Assembly: GCA_030532405.1 (NCBI GenBank)
Contig: JAUNLF010000005.1
Location: 1-64,000 of the forward strand
Reading direction: 5' to 3'
Length of the DNA: 64,000 nt
DNA from: Actinomycetaceae bacterium
Lineage (GTDB): Bacteria > Actinomycetota > Actinomycetes > Actinomycetales > Actinomycetaceae
Both the position numbers and the translations under genes were made by a program. The notes beneath the pieces were generated by a model. It was not told the origin of the DNA and made no database searches. It worked only from the letters and a program-made list of their open reading frames with translations. Of the stretch, positions 44,968 through 54,195 are shown in pieces (position 1 is the first letter of the stretch; each line of letters opens with the position of its first letter).

Positions 44968-45869
44968 TGACTACGCAGACGATGTCAAAAGCGAAGCCGG
45001 CGCCCAAGCAGAACCGTATGCCGTTTGGCCGTTGGTTCAGCAGTATCGGCTTCCGCCACGTGGTTGGTATTTTGGCTGCGATTTACGCGGCGTTCCCGAT
45101 CATGTACGTGATTTCAGCGGCGCTGAATCCAGAGATTAAGACGACGCTGACGGGTGCAAACACGTTGTTCTCGTCGGTGTCTGGGGAGAACTTCGCGGAA
45201 CTTTCCGACACGATGTTCTGGACGTGGTTCTCTAACACGGTGATCATTGGTTTGGCGACCTCGGTTGGTACCGTGCTGATGGGTGCGGCGGCCGCTTACG
45301 CGTTTTCGCGTTACCGCTTCTCGGGCCGCAAGGTCTCGTTGCAAGCTCTGCTGATTATCCAGATGTTCCCGCAGTTGCTAACCTTCGTTGCGATCTTCTT
45401 GCTTCTAACCACGCTGGGCGAGATTATTCCGGCGCTCGGCATTAACTCGAAGATGGCGCTGATCGCGGTTTACTGGGGTGGCGCCCTGGGGGCGAACACG
45501 TTCCTCATGTACGGCTTCTTTAACTCCATTCCGATGGAGCTCGATGAGGCGGCAAAGATTGATGGCGCATCCCACGCTCAGGTTTACTGGACGATCATCC
45601 TGCCCTTGGTGATTCCGATCCTGGCTGTTGTCGGCCTGCTGTCGTTCATTGCGGCGTTTAACGACTTCGTGCTTGCCCGCACGATTTTGACGTCGCAGGA
45701 AAACTGGACGCTTGCGATTGGCATGAACATTTGGGTTGGTGGCAACGATAAGAACTGGGACTGGTTCGCATCCGGCGCGGTAATCGCCGCGATCCCGATC
45801 CTGCTACTGTTCCTGTTCTTGCAAAAGTACATTGTTGCCGGCCTTACCGGCGGCGCAGTTAAGGGGTAA
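44964..45869 (+). CDS. malG: Maltose-type ABC importer permease MalG
   Basis: The 301-residue second permease has about six helices and an EAA loop (LDEAAKIDGASHAQVYWTIILP). It begins with a GTG overlapping the malF stop; an ATG three bases later could also be used. No ATPase gene follows: the operon ends at a terminator, so energy must come from an ATPase encoded elsewhere, such as the UgpC/MsiK-like protein at 8.3 kb. Confidence 0.88.
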   Translation: MMTTQTMSKAKPAPKQNRMPFGRWFSSIGFRHVVGILAAIYAAFPIMYVISAALNPEIKTTLTGANTLFSSVSGENFAELSDTMFWTWFSNTVIIGLATSVGTVLMGAAAAYAFSRYRFSGRKVSLQALLIIQMFPQLLTFVAIFLLLTTLGEIIPALGINSKMALIAVYWGGALGANTFLMYGFFNSIPMELDEAAKIDGASHAQVYWTIILPLVIPILAVVGLLSFIAAFNDFVLARTILTSQENWTLAIGMNIWVGGNDKNWDWFASGAVIAAIPILLLFLFLQKYIVAGLTGGAVKG

Positions 45870-45931
45870 CCCGCCGAGCCGCGAAGGCTAAATCCGCGGG
45901 CTCAACAAAAGGCTAACTAGCGATCCCATCA

Positions 45932-45966
45932 AAGAGGGCGTCCCAGCTTAGGTTGGGGCGCCCTCT
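45932..45966 (+). terminator. Terminator of malEFG made from paired GAGGGCG motifs
   Basis: AGAGGGCGTCCCA pairs with TGGGGCGCCCTCT over 13 bp with one G-T pair. The stem contains an inverted pair of the GAGGGCG heptamer. Confidence 0.75.
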
Positions 45967-46030
45967 TGCACGCGCCCGCCCTTTTGGACCAAAAGATGAA
46001 GCAAAGGTGCTTTAAAGGATGCGTTTAACG

Positions 46031-46036
46031 TAGAAT
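46031..46036 (+). promoter_or_regulatory. -10 box for purA
   Basis: TAGAAT lies 82 bases before the purA ATG, implying a leader of about 75 bases. No good -35 is visible. Confidence 0.4.
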
Positions 46037-46118
46037 CTTGAAGTCAGAAGCTCCTTTTTTTAGGCAAAGCTTTAAACACGTTCCGCGAGGCGCCGCGCCT
46101 TGCGTATGGAGGATGAAA

Positions 46119-47408
46119 ATGCCAGCTGTAATAGTCGTCGGGACTCAGTGGGGCGACGAAGGCAAGGGCAAAGCAACCGACCATTTGGGAGCCGAGGTCG
46201 ACCTCGTAGTCAAATTTAACGGTGGCAACAATGCGGGTCACACGGTTGTGATTGGCGACGAGAAGTACGCGCTTCACTTGCTTCCCGCCGGAATCTTGTC
46301 TGAGGGCGTCACTCCGATTATTGGCAACGGTGTCGTGGTTGACCTGGAGGTCTTGTTCCAGGAGATCGAGGATCTGCAGAAGCGTGGCCGCGACACGTCG
46401 AACCTGAAGATCTCGTCGAACGCGCACATCATCCCCTCTTATAACCGTTTGATGGATCGTACTACCGAGAAGTTCCTCGGCAAACGCCAGCTGGGCACCA
46501 CCGGTCGCGGTATTGGACCCAGCTACGCGGACAAGATGAACCGGATCGGTATTCGCGTTCAAGACCTGTTCGACCCGTCGATCTTGCGTCAAAAAGTTGA
46601 GGGCGCCCTAGCTAACAAGAACCACCTGCTGGTGAAGGTGTTCAACAAGCACGCGGTGGATGTTGATGAGGTAACCAACGAGTTGCTGTCTTACGCGGAC
46701 CGCGTGCGCCCCATGGTTGTGGACGCGTCGCTGATGGTGAATGACGCACTCGATGAAGGCAAGACCGTCCTGTTCGAGGCCGGCCAGGCAACCATGCTGG
46801 ACATCGACCACGGCACGTACCCGTTCGTGACGTCCTCCAGCGCGACCGCGGGTGGCGCGTGCACGGGCGCGGGCGTCGGCCCCACCCGTATTGACGCCGT
46901 GGTTGGCGTGACGAAGGCGTACACGACCCGCGTCGGTGAAGGTCCCTTCCCAACCGAACTGTTCGGCGACGAAGGGGACGAGCTGCGGACACGCGGTGGC
47001 GAGTTCGGCGTAACCACCGGACGCCCTCGACGCACCGGCTGGTTTGACGCCGTCGTATCCAGGTACGCGACCCGCGTTAACGGCCTAACCGACCTTGTGG
47101 TCACCAAACTCGACGTGCTAACCGGCTACGAGCAGATTCCAATCTGCGTTGCATACGACGTTGACGGCGAGCGGGTTGACGAAATGCCCATGCACCAGTC
47201 CGACTTCCATCACGCGAAGCCGATCTACGAGTACATGCCCGGCTGGACCGAGGACATCACCCAGGTTCGCCGCTTTGAGGACCTACCCGAAAACGCGCAG
47301 CGCTACATCGAACGGATAGAAGAAATCTCGAAGGTACGCGTCTCGGTTATCGGAGTTGGCCCCGGCCGCGAGGCCGCGATCGTGCGTCACAAGCTAGCGC
47401 GAAAGTAA
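46119..47408 (+). CDS. purA: Adenylosuccinate synthetase
   Basis: PurA makes adenylosuccinate from IMP and aspartate with GTP, the first committed step to [16 protein letters not shown] near the N-terminus is the GTP-binding P-loop with the catalytic aspartate, GNNAGHT contains the catalytic histidine, and [30 protein letters not shown] and [13 protein letters not shown]-like blocks (here [13 protein letters not shown]) follow. I chose the ATG at 46119 because GGAGG precedes it and it starts at the family core, giving 429 residues. A perfect hairpin follows the gene. Confidence 0.97.
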   Translation: MPAVIVVGTQWGDEGKGKATDHLGAEVDLVVKFNGGNNAGHTVVIGDEKYALHLLPAGILSEGVTPIIGNGVVVDLEVLFQEIEDLQKRGRDTSNLKISSNAHIIPSYNRLMDRTTEKFLGKRQLGTTGRGIGPSYADKMNRIGIRVQDLFDPSILRQKVEGALANKNHLLVKVFNKHAVDVDEVTNELLSYADRVRPMVVDASLMVNDALDEGKTVLFEAGQATMLDIDHGTYPFVTSSSATAGGACTGAGVGPTRIDAVVGVTKAYTTRVGEGPFPTELFGDEGDELRTRGGEFGVTTGRPRRTGWFDAVVSRYATRVNGLTDLVVTKLDVLTGYEQIPICVAYDVDGERVDEMPMHQSDFHHAKPIYEYMPGWTEDITQVRRFEDLPENAQRYIERIEEISKVRVSVIGVGPGREAAIVRHKLARK

Positions 47409-47431
47409 ACCCAAGAGATCACCAAGTATGG

Positions 47432-47467
47432 ATGCGGCCGGCGCAAAGTTTGCGCCGGCCGCATTTC
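47432..47467 (+). terminator. Terminator of purA
   Basis: ATGCGGCCGGCGCAAA and its complement form an almost loopless palindrome (47432-47464) followed by TTTCT. Confidence 0.8.
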
Positions 47468-47582
47468 TCGTCCTCATAAGTGATGTTCATAACGTAAAGA
47501 ATGTGCAAACTGTTTCTTTTCCTTGGGAATTGGCCCAAAAACAGTGTTGGAAGGGTTAATGAACGTGCAAAATCTGGCTGAA

Positions 47583-47675
47583 TAGGGGATGATTAGAGGG
47601 TGACCGAGGCAAGGCCTCGGACTGAAAGCCCTGTGGGTGCAAAAAGCATCCAGGAAGTACAAATGCCCTAGGAGG
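47583..47675 (+). promoter_or_regulatory. Candidate structured leader RNA of pckG
   Basis: Several helices can be drawn by eye. An outer P1 pairs TAGGG (47583-47587) with CCCTA (47666-47670). A second helix pairs AGGGT (47597-47601) with GCCCT (47628-47632) and encloses the hairpin CCGAGGC/GCCTCGG (47604-47620). A third hairpin is TGGGTGC-AAAAA-GCATCCA (47634-47652). The 3' strand of P1 abuts the AGGAGG ribosome binding site, so folding could control translation. The architecture resembles a riboswitch junction, but I match it to no known class. The upstream 47468-47582 holds two GTGCAAA repeats. Confidence 0.5.
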
Positions 47676-47682
47676 CTAAGGT

Positions 47683-49512
47683 ATGACCGTGACAATTGAT
47701 GATGTTAAGTCGGCCGCTCCGGCTAACGTCCCTGAAGATGTTGTTAAGTGGGTTGCAGAGATCGCCGAGCTGACGACGCCGCGCGATGTTTACTTCTGCG
47801 ACGGCTCCGATGAAGAGTGGGACCGACTGACTTCAGAAATGGTCGAGTCCGGCATGTTCACGAAGCTGAACGAGGAGAAGCGTCCTAACTCCTTCCTCGC
47901 CCGCTCCAAGCCGTCAGACGTTGCTCGCGTCGAGTCCCGTACCTTCATCTGTTCCGAGAAGGAAGAGGACGCAGGCCCGACCAACAACTGGGCTGACCCG
48001 AAGGAAATGAAGGAAACCCTAAATCGCGTCTTCACGGGCGCTATGAAGGGCCGCACCCTTTACGTCATCCCGTTCTCCATGGGTCCGATCGGTGGCCCGA
48101 TCTCTCAGCTTGGTATTGAGATCACGGACTCCCCGTACGTTGTTGTCAACATGCGCATCATGACCCGCATGGGCAAGGCAGCTATGGACCTGATCAACGA
48201 AGGTCAGGTATGGGTTCCCGCCGTTCACTCCGTTGGCGTTCCGCTAGAAGAGGGCGAAGAGGACTCCACCTGGCCCTGCAACGACGAGAAGTACATTACG
48301 CACTTCCCCGAGACCAACGAGATCTGGTCCTTCGGCTCCGGCTACGGCGGCAACGCGCTGCTTGGCAAGAAGTGCTTCGCACTGCGTATCGCTTCGACCA
48401 TGGCACGCCGCGACGGCTGGATGGCAGAGCACATGCTCATCCTGCGCCTCACCCGCGAAGCCACCGGCGAGCAGTACCACATCACCGCAGCATTCCCGTC
48501 CGCATGTGGTAAGACCAACCTCGCTATGCTGCAGCCCACCATTGAGGGCTACAAGGTAGAGACCGTTGGCGACGACATCGCGTGGATGCGTCCGGGCCCG
48601 GATGGCCGCCTACGCGCCATCAACCCGGAGGCCGGCTTCTTCGGTGTTGCACCGGGTACGTCCTACAACACGAACCCGATGGCAATGGACACGATGCGTG
48701 AGAACACCATCTTCACGAACGTTGCACTTACCGATGAGGGCGACGTCTGGTGGGAAGGCATCGACGGTGACGTTCCCGCACACCTGATCGACTGGCACGG
48801 CAACGACTGGACCCCCGAGTCCGACCAGAAGGCCGCGCACCCGAACTCGCGTTTCACCACGCCGGCCGCCCAGTGCCCGATCATTTGCCCCGACTGGGAA
48901 GCACCCGAAGGTGTCGCAGTCGACGCAATCCTGTTCGGTGGTCGCCGCGCATCCAACGTTCCGTTGGTTGCCGAGCAGTTCTCGCCGCAACACGGCGTAT
49001 TCATTGGCGCGACGGTTGCTTCCGAGCAGACCGCTGCAGCTGAAGGCGCTGTTGGCGCACTGCGTCACGACCCGTTCGCAATGCTCCCGTTCTGTGGCTA
49101 CAACATGGCTGACTACTGGGGCCACTGGCTCGAAATGCAGGAGCAGCTTGGCGAGAACTTCCCGAAGGTATACCAGGTCAACTGGTTCCGTAAGGATGCT
49201 GACGGCAAGTTCATGTGGCCGGGCTTCGGCGACAACTCCCGAGTCCTCGACTGGATCATCCGCCGCAAGGCTGGCGAAGTTGAGGCCATCGAGGGTCTGA
49301 CCGGCCTGTACCCGAAGTTCGAGGACTTCAACCTTGAAGGTCTTGAAATCGGCAAGGAAGAGTGGGACGCCCTATTCGAGACGGACCCGGTTTCTTGGGA
49401 AGCTGAACTTGAAGATACCGAGAAGTACTTCGAGCAGTTCGGTGACAAGATCCCCGCTCCGATCACGGAAGAGGTCAAGAAGTTCCACGAGCGCATTGAC
49501 GCCGCAAAGTAA
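47683..49512 (+). CDS. pckG: Phosphoenolpyruvate carboxykinase (GTP)
   Basis: PckG interconverts oxaloacetate and phosphoenolpyruvate with GTP/GDP, for gluconeogenesis or, in fermenting actinobacteria, CO2 fixation to oxaloacetate. [13 protein letters not shown] holds the kinase loop with Cys275 and Lys277. [17 protein letters not shown] and [19 protein letters not shown] are GTP-type substrate blocks, and [12 protein letters not shown] is the nucleotide-binding stretch. The 609-residue length fits the GTP family. AGGAGG is eight bases before the ATG and lies at the foot of a structured leader. Confidence 0.97.
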   Translation: MTVTIDDVKSAAPANVPEDVVKWVAEIAELTTPRDVYFCDGSDEEWDRLTSEMVESGMFTKLNEEKRPNSFLARSKPSDVARVESRTFICSEKEEDAGPTNNWADPKEMKETLNRVFTGAMKGRTLYVIPFSMGPIGGPISQLGIEITDSPYVVVNMRIMTRMGKAAMDLINEGQVWVPAVHSVGVPLEEGEEDSTWPCNDEKYITHFPETNEIWSFGSGYGGNALLGKKCFALRIASTMARRDGWMAEHMLILRLTREATGEQYHITAAFPSACGKTNLAMLQPTIEGYKVETVGDDIAWMRPGPDGRLRAINPEAGFFGVAPGTSYNTNPMAMDTMRENTIFTNVALTDEGDVWWEGIDGDVPAHLIDWHGNDWTPESDQKAAHPNSRFTTPAAQCPIICPDWEAPEGVAVDAILFGGRRASNVPLVAEQFSPQHGVFIGATVASEQTAAAEGAVGALRHDPFAMLPFCGYNMADYWGHWLEMQEQLGENFPKVYQVNWFRKDADGKFMWPGFGDNSRVLDWIIRRKAGEVEAIEGLTGLYPKFEDFNLEGLEIGKEEWDALFETDPVSWEAELEDTEKYFEQFGDKIPAPITEEVKKFHERIDAAK

Positions 49513-49539
49513 CCGACACAGCGTATTTGACGCGTAAAT

Positions 49540-49580
49540 AAAGTTTGAGCCTCGCAGTAGCCCTGCGGGGCTCAAACTTT
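49540..49580 (+). terminator. Terminator of pckG
   Basis: AAAGTTTGAGCC and GGCTCAAACTTT form a stem extended by CGCAG/CTGCG around a short loop, total about 17 bp with one mismatch. Confidence 0.8.
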
Positions 49581-49668
49581 GGGCCGGCTAGCTGTGCGCT
49601 GTGCGAGGCCACTAGAGTAAAAGAAGTGCAACGCCCAGTTGTGATTATCCGTTGATTGAGGTTTGGCA

Positions 49669-50943
49669 ATGAAGATTTTGCTTTTGGGTTCCGGAGGACG
49701 CGAGCACGCCCTCGCACGCGCAATGGTTGCTGGAACTGACCACGATTTGTATTGCGCTCCTGGGAATCCGGGAACGATGGCGCTTGGCAAAAATGTCGAG
49801 CTAAACCCCAACGATCCGGCGGCCGTTGCCAAGTGGGCGAGCGAGCGGGACGTGGACATGGTTGTAATCGGCCCGGAAGCACCCCTGGTAGCGGGAGTTG
49901 CGGACGCGGTCCGCGACGCCGGCATCCCAGTTTTTGGTCCGAACCAGGACGCGGCAATGCTGGAAGGCTCCAAGGCTTTCGCGAAAGAAATCATGGCGGC
50001 GGCCGGCGTGGAAACAGCGCGGTGCTTCCCGTGCCGATCAGAGCAGGAAGCGCATGCCGCCCTCGAACAAATGAAACCACCGTACGTCGTTAAAAACGAT
50101 GGCCTCGCGGCCGGTAAGGGCGTCGTAGTTACCACCGACCTGGAAGTCGCCCGAGCGCACGCCACCACGTGTGTGACCGCACCCGGCGGTGCTGTGGTGA
50201 TCGAGGACTACCTGGACGGGCCCGAAGTATCACTATTTTGCGTAACGGACGGTGAAACCGTGGTGCCGCTGGCGCCCGCGCAAGACTTCAAACGCGCGCT
50301 CGATAATGATGAGGGCCCAAACACGGGCGGAATGGGCGCGTATTCGCCACTGCCGTGGCTACCCGAAGGCTTCGTTGAAGAGGTCGTTCAAAACGTTGCG
50401 CAGCCGGTTATCGACGAGATGCGCAGGCGGGGCACCCCGTTTGCGGGCCTGCTGTACTGCGGCCTGGCGGTAACCAGCCGCGGGATTAGCGTGATCGAAT
50501 TCAACGCGCGCTTCGGCGACCCTGAAACGCAGGTGGTGCTACCGCGTTTGAAGACACCGCTTGCAGACCTGCTCTACGCCGCGGCAACCGGCACGCTCGC
50601 GGACTTTGAGCCACTCCAGTGGCGCGACGAGGCTAGCGTCGGCGTCGTGATGGCCGCTGAGAATTACCCGGCAACGCCCGTCCTCGGAGACCGTATTGAT
50701 GGCATCACGGATGCCGAAGCGGTGGAGGACGTGCACGTCTACTTTGCGGGCGCCAAAGAAAACGCGGACGGCAAGCTTGAAACGTCCGGAGGACGCGTAC
50801 TGCTGGTCAACGCGCTGGGCGCAGACCTAGATCAGGCGCGTGAACGAGCCTACGAGGGCGTATCGAAGATCGCGTTTAGGAACGGCCACTACCGAACTGA
50901 CATTGCGGCGAAGGCCGGCCAGATTCAGATTCCTACCGCGTAA
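49669..50943 (+). CDS. purD: Phosphoribosylamine-glycine ligase (GAR synthetase)
   Basis: PurD joins glycine to phosphoribosylamine with ATP, step two of purine synthesis. LLLGSGGREHALA (N-terminal), VIGPEAPLVAG, VVKNDGLAAGKGVVV and NTGGMGAYSP are the ATP-grasp blocks, and IEFNARFGDPETQV carries metal-binding residues. The ATG at 49669 is supported by GAGG eight bases upstream; a TTG six bases earlier is in frame. The 424-residue length is usual. It is the first of a purine run, separated by 128 bases from the unknown gene that follows. Confidence 0.96.
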   Translation: MKILLLGSGGREHALARAMVAGTDHDLYCAPGNPGTMALGKNVELNPNDPAAVAKWASERDVDMVVIGPEAPLVAGVADAVRDAGIPVFGPNQDAAMLEGSKAFAKEIMAAAGVETARCFPCRSEQEAHAALEQMKPPYVVKNDGLAAGKGVVVTTDLEVARAHATTCVTAPGGAVVIEDYLDGPEVSLFCVTDGETVVPLAPAQDFKRALDNDEGPNTGGMGAYSPLPWLPEGFVEEVVQNVAQPVIDEMRRRGTPFAGLLYCGLAVTSRGISVIEFNARFGDPETQVVLPRLKTPLADLLYAAATGTLADFEPLQWRDEASVGVVMAAENYPATPVLGDRIDGITDAEAVEDVHVYFAGAKENADGKLETSGGRVLLVNALGADLDQARERAYEGVSKIAFRNGHYRTDIAAKAGQIQIPTA

Positions 50944-51071
50944 GGTGACTAGAACTCGCGGGGAGTGAGGCGCGCAGTGTTACGTGCGCTGTGAGAAACG
51001 CGCCCAAACTACCCGCGCACAATAGTCAAGCGGTAGGCTGTCTTTGAGTTTGGCGGAAGGGGTAGGCCTAC

Positions 51072-52118
51072 ATGACGTCGGAGAGCGTGAACTCGGTGGA
51101 CACCGAGGCGCAAGAGGTGAACGCGGCCTCAAGGAACCTGGATAAGTTGCTCCGGGAGACCCGGCGACGCCTGTACGCTGCGGCGGCAGCTGCCGACTAT
51201 GAGATGCTCGGCGAAGTTCAAAGCCTGCCCGATTCGGAGATTGAAGCGATGGAGCGTCGCCTGCGCGGCGGCCTACGCTCGGCTGAACTGGACCACAGGC
51301 GCGCGGTGGCTCGCCTTGCCAGTGCGGACACGCCGCTACCATTTGCTGACGCTGCCAACGAGTTTGTAACCAACACGCTAAAGGGCCGCGACATTGCGGA
51401 CCCGCCCGCGCGAACCCAGTACACGACCGGCGCGGGGGTGGATGAGCAGACCCGCTCCGACGTGTTTACGAAGACGATGAGTCAGCGCGGGCTCACGCAG
51501 CTCGGCTTCCCCAAAGGCCTACCGGTCGGCGACCCTCCGCGGATCACGGCGAACGCGGGGGAAGTCATCCTGGTGATTGCCGAAAATGGGCGTCCCGAGG
51601 ACGGGATCGACGTTGCCACTAGGTTGGCGGCGCGGCTGAATGCGCCCTCGAAAATCGTACTTGCCGGTGCGCGCACGGTGAATCCGGGCCCACAAAGCCG
51701 CGCCCGATCGGCGGAAGAACTGCAAGAGATTCGCGATGAGAACCCGGACGCGGTCGTGATCTTGTCGGTTGTGAATTCTTCGGTGGCTTCGCACCAGCGC
51801 AATGCGGGCCGTATCGTGTCGTCGATTGATTCGGCGCAAACCTGGGTGGTTGTGGATGCGCGGGGCGACGCCGCGCACATCACTCGCGCGGCCACGAGTC
51901 TGCCCGGCGAAGTAACCCCCGACATTTTGGCGGTCACCCACCTTTGGGAGGCGCGCCGCCCCGGCGTCGTGCTGGATCCGGGTGTGCCCGTCGGCCTGAT
52001 TGACGGGGCGCCGGCCTCCACGGCCCTGTGGTCGCTGATCGCTGACGACGCTTACATGCGCCACGTGTCTAACCAAATGAGCAACCCGCCTAAAGAAGAT
52101 TCCGCTGCAAAGGAGTAG
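51072..52118 (+). CDS. Unknown protein encoded inside the purine cluster
   Basis: The 348-residue soluble protein has a predicted helical, Arg/Glu/Ala-rich N-terminal half (about 1-110, with coiled-coil-like stretches around 20-90) and an alpha/beta C-terminal half (about 150-335). VILVIAENGRPEDGIDVATR looks like the first strand and helix of a nucleotide-binding fold, but no P-loop lysine or other catalytic motif is present. WVVVDARGD and DPGVPVGLIDGAPAS are further strand-loop elements. The arrangement faintly recalls the signal-recognition GTPase fold without its GTP motifs; that is a guess. It begins after GGAAGGGG and ends two bases before purC, so it is almost certainly cotranscribed with purine genes. 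Confidence 0.75.
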   Translation: MTSESVNSVDTEAQEVNAASRNLDKLLRETRRRLYAAAAAADYEMLGEVQSLPDSEIEAMERRLRGGLRSAELDHRRAVARLASADTPLPFADAANEFVTNTLKGRDIADPPARTQYTTGAGVDEQTRSDVFTKTMSQRGLTQLGFPKGLPVGDPPRITANAGEVILVIAENGRPEDGIDVATRLAARLNAPSKIVLAGARTVNPGPQSRARSAEELQEIRDENPDAVVILSVVNSSVASHQRNAGRIVSSIDSAQTWVVVDARGDAAHITRAATSLPGEVTPDILAVTHLWEARRPGVVLDPGVPVGLIDGAPASTALWSLIADDAYMRHVSNQMSNPPKEDSAAKE

Positions 52119-52120
52119 CC

Positions 52121-52993
52121 ATGTCCGCCCTGCAAATCCCCGGTTGGAGCCACGTTTCGTCGGGTAAAGTCCGCGATCTTTACGTGAATGAGGACGATCC
52201 TGACCAACTGCTGGTGGTAACTAGTGACAGGATCAGCGCGTACGACTTCGTGCTGGACACCGAGATCCCCGATAAGGGCAAGATCCTAACGGGCTTATCT
52301 AAGTGGTGGTTTGACCAGTTGAACGTGGAAAACCACGTGATTTCCATGGATGTGCCCGAGCAGGTTGCGGGCCGAGCCATGATTTGTGAACGCCTTGACA
52401 TGTTCCCCGTCGAATGTGTTGCCCGCGGATACCTGACGGGTTCGGGCCTCGCGGAATACCGTTCGGATGGCACCGTGTGCGGCATTGAGCTGGAGGATGG
52501 CCTCACGGAGGCGTCCCGCTTGTCGCGCCCGATTTTCACGCCCGCCGCCAAAGCGGAAGTGGGGGAGCATGACGAGAATGTTTCCTTCGAACGCGTTGTT
52601 GAAATGGTTGGCGAGGACGTGGCGCACGCGCTGAAGGCGGCAACGTTGAACATTTACTCGCGTGCTGCCGAGCTAGCCGCGGAGCGCGGCATCATCTTGG
52701 CGGACACGAAGTTTGAGTTCGGTGCGCGCGCGGACGGCTCCCTCGTGCTCGCCGATGAGGTTCTAACCCCCGACTCGTCACGTTTTTGGCCCGCCGACCA
52801 GTGGGTTGAAGGACAGCCCACCCCGTCATTCGACAAGCAGTACGTGCGCGACTGGCTAACCTCGGACAAGTCCGGCTGGGACCGCACCAGCGGAGAACGC
52901 CCGCCCGCCCTCCCGGACGAAATCGTAGAAAAAACGCGAGACCGCTACGTCGAAGCGTACGAGCGCATCACCGGCCAAAAGTTTGAAGCGTAA
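52121..52993 (+). CDS. purC: SAICAR synthetase
   Basis: PurC condenses CAIR with aspartate using ATP. GKVRDLYVNEDDPDQLLVV and TSDRISAYDF are the family opening, ECVARGYLTGSG is the substrate block, and LADTKFEFG with LADEVLTPDSSRFW the metal site. The 290-residue length is the actinobacterial type. AAGGAG precedes the ATG, which lies two bases after the stop of the unknown gene. The gap to purS (245 bases) carries its own promoter elements. Confidence 0.96.
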   Translation: MSALQIPGWSHVSSGKVRDLYVNEDDPDQLLVVTSDRISAYDFVLDTEIPDKGKILTGLSKWWFDQLNVENHVISMDVPEQVAGRAMICERLDMFPVECVARGYLTGSGLAEYRSDGTVCGIELEDGLTEASRLSRPIFTPAAKAEVGEHDENVSFERVVEMVGEDVAHALKAATLNIYSRAAELAAERGIILADTKFEFGARADGSLVLADEVLTPDSSRFWPADQWVEGQPTPSFDKQYVRDWLTSDKSGWDRTSGERPPALPDEIVEKTRDRYVEAYERITGQKFEA

Positions 52994-53238
52994 CCCCGCA
53001 AGGTAGCGCAACCGGCTGGCGTCCGACGCGCGCGAGACGACCAGAAGAAGACTGGAACTCCCGCAGGTACCGATCCCAATCCTAAAGATGGGATCGCCCT
53101 CGAAAATCAATAAAACAAAATACGGAAACTTGGCGTCCCAACAGGTGACGCTTTACCAGTTTTGCGGCTTCTTTAAGTAGGCTTGTGTCGTGACGTAAAG
53201 TCACTGGTCGACACCAATCGCAACTAAAGGAAGTAGTG
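52994..53238 (+). promoter_or_regulatory. Promoter region of purS-purQ-purL
   Basis: This gene-free gap contains GTGAC-GTAAA-GTCAC (53190-53204), a perfect inverted repeat that includes a TAAAGT usable as a -10 box (53196-53201). Overlap of palindrome and -10 suggests repression by a dimeric protein. One CGCCCTC heptamer is at 53095-53101. No terminator is obvious after purC. Confidence 0.45.
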
Positions 53239-53496
53239 ATGGGACGAATCCTCGTTGAAGTAATGCCCAAATTGGAAATCCTGGACCGTCAAGGAAAGGC
53301 CGTGATCGCTGCGCTACCACGCGTAGATGTCACGGCCTTTAAATCTGTACGCCAGGGAAAGACTTTCTACCTGGAGGTAGAGGGCGAAGTTAGCGAGGAT
53401 GACCTCGCGCAGGCACGTAAGGCGGCCGAGACTGTGCTGTCTAACCCGAACATTGAAGATGTCGTTCGCGTTGAGGCGCTGGAGGACGACAAGTGA
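53239..53496 (+). CDS. purS: FGAM synthase subunit PurS
   Basis: PurS is the small bridging subunit that holds PurQ and PurL together in the multi-chain FGAM synthase. The 85-residue protein shows RILVEVMPKLEILDRQGKAV and VRQGKTFYLEVEG, typical PurS strands. AAGGA lies seven bases before the ATG at 53239; a GTG three bases earlier is possible. It overlaps purQ by four bases. Confidence 0.93.
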   Translation: MGRILVEVMPKLEILDRQGKAVIAALPRVDVTAFKSVRQGKTFYLEVEGEVSEDDLAQARKAAETVLSNPNIEDVVRVEALEDDK

Positions 53497-54185
53497 AGGT
53501 CGGTGTCGTAACTTTCCCGGGAACCCTGGAGGCCGCTGACGCTACTCGCGCGGTCCAGGTTGCGGGCGCGCAGGCCGTGCAGCTTTGGCACGAGGACACC
53601 GATCTGCAGGGTGTGGATGCGGTGATTTTGCCCGGCGGTGCAACGCATGGCAACTATGTGCGTCCGGGTGCGCTCGCGGCGCTGTCGCCGATTGTGGGCG
53701 TGATTAAGGAGGCCGCGGCTGACGGCCTGCCGGTGTTGGGTCTTGGAAATGGTTTCCAGATTCTGTGTGAAGCTGGCCTGCTTCCCGGCGCTTTCGTGTC
53801 TAACGCGGAAGGCAAGTACATTTGCAAGGACACCACTTTTAAGGTCGAAAATAATAAGACCGCGTGGACGTCTAAATACGATGAGGGCGCCGAAGTGACG
53901 CTACCGCTTCGCACGGGCTTCGGCCTGTACGCTGCTGACCCCCAGACCCTGCAGGATTTGGAGGATTCGGGGCGCGTCGTTTTGCGATACAACGAGGACG
54001 TGACGGGCTCGGCTAATGCGATAGCGGGCCTGGCTAACGAGGCGGGCAATGTTGTTGGCATGATGGCCAGCGTGGATCACGCCGTGGAAGCCGGATTTGG
54101 TACGGGAACGCCGGGTAGTCATCGCGGTGGAACCGACGGCCTGGCGGTATTCGAATCGGTCGAACTTTCGCTTCAGAACAAGTAG
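53493..54185 (+). CDS. purQ: PurQ-type FGAM synthase subunit lacking the glutaminase catalytic triad
   Basis: PurQ normally releases ammonia from glutamine and passes it to PurL. The 230-residue protein keeps the family framework (KVGVVTFPGTLEAADATRA, NGFQILCEAGLLPGAF). However, the nucleophile position in the usual G-x-C-N-G-F-Q loop is Gly85 (GLGNGFQ, codon GGA at 53745-53747). The usual P-H-P-E motif reads ASVDH, so the histidine is Ser193 and the glutamate Asp195. The oxyanion-side GGFSYGDYLR block is GGATHGNYVR. The frame is intact, overlaps purS by four bases and is followed closely by purL, so it is maintained as a protein. It may be a structural subunit of an ammonia-using enzyme, or another glutaminase may supply it. 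Confidence 0.88.
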   Translation: MKVGVVTFPGTLEAADATRAVQVAGAQAVQLWHEDTDLQGVDAVILPGGATHGNYVRPGALAALSPIVGVIKEAAADGLPVLGLGNGFQILCEAGLLPGAFVSNAEGKYICKDTTFKVENNKTAWTSKYDEGAEVTLPLRTGFGLYAADPQTLQDLEDSGRVVLRYNEDVTGSANAIAGLANEAGNVVGMMASVDHAVEAGFGTGTPGSHRGGTDGLAVFESVELSLQNK

Positions 54186-54195
54186 GGGAATGACG

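Noticed and set aside
47583-47682. GEMM-I cyclic-di-GMP riboswitch at the pckG leader
   Set aside because: The hairpin order and AAAGCC piece are suggestive, but conserved positions around the ligand site do not match.
53493-54185. Frameshift or pseudogene status for purQ
   Set aside because: The frame is uninterrupted, normal in length and coupled to its neighbours; only catalytic residues differ.
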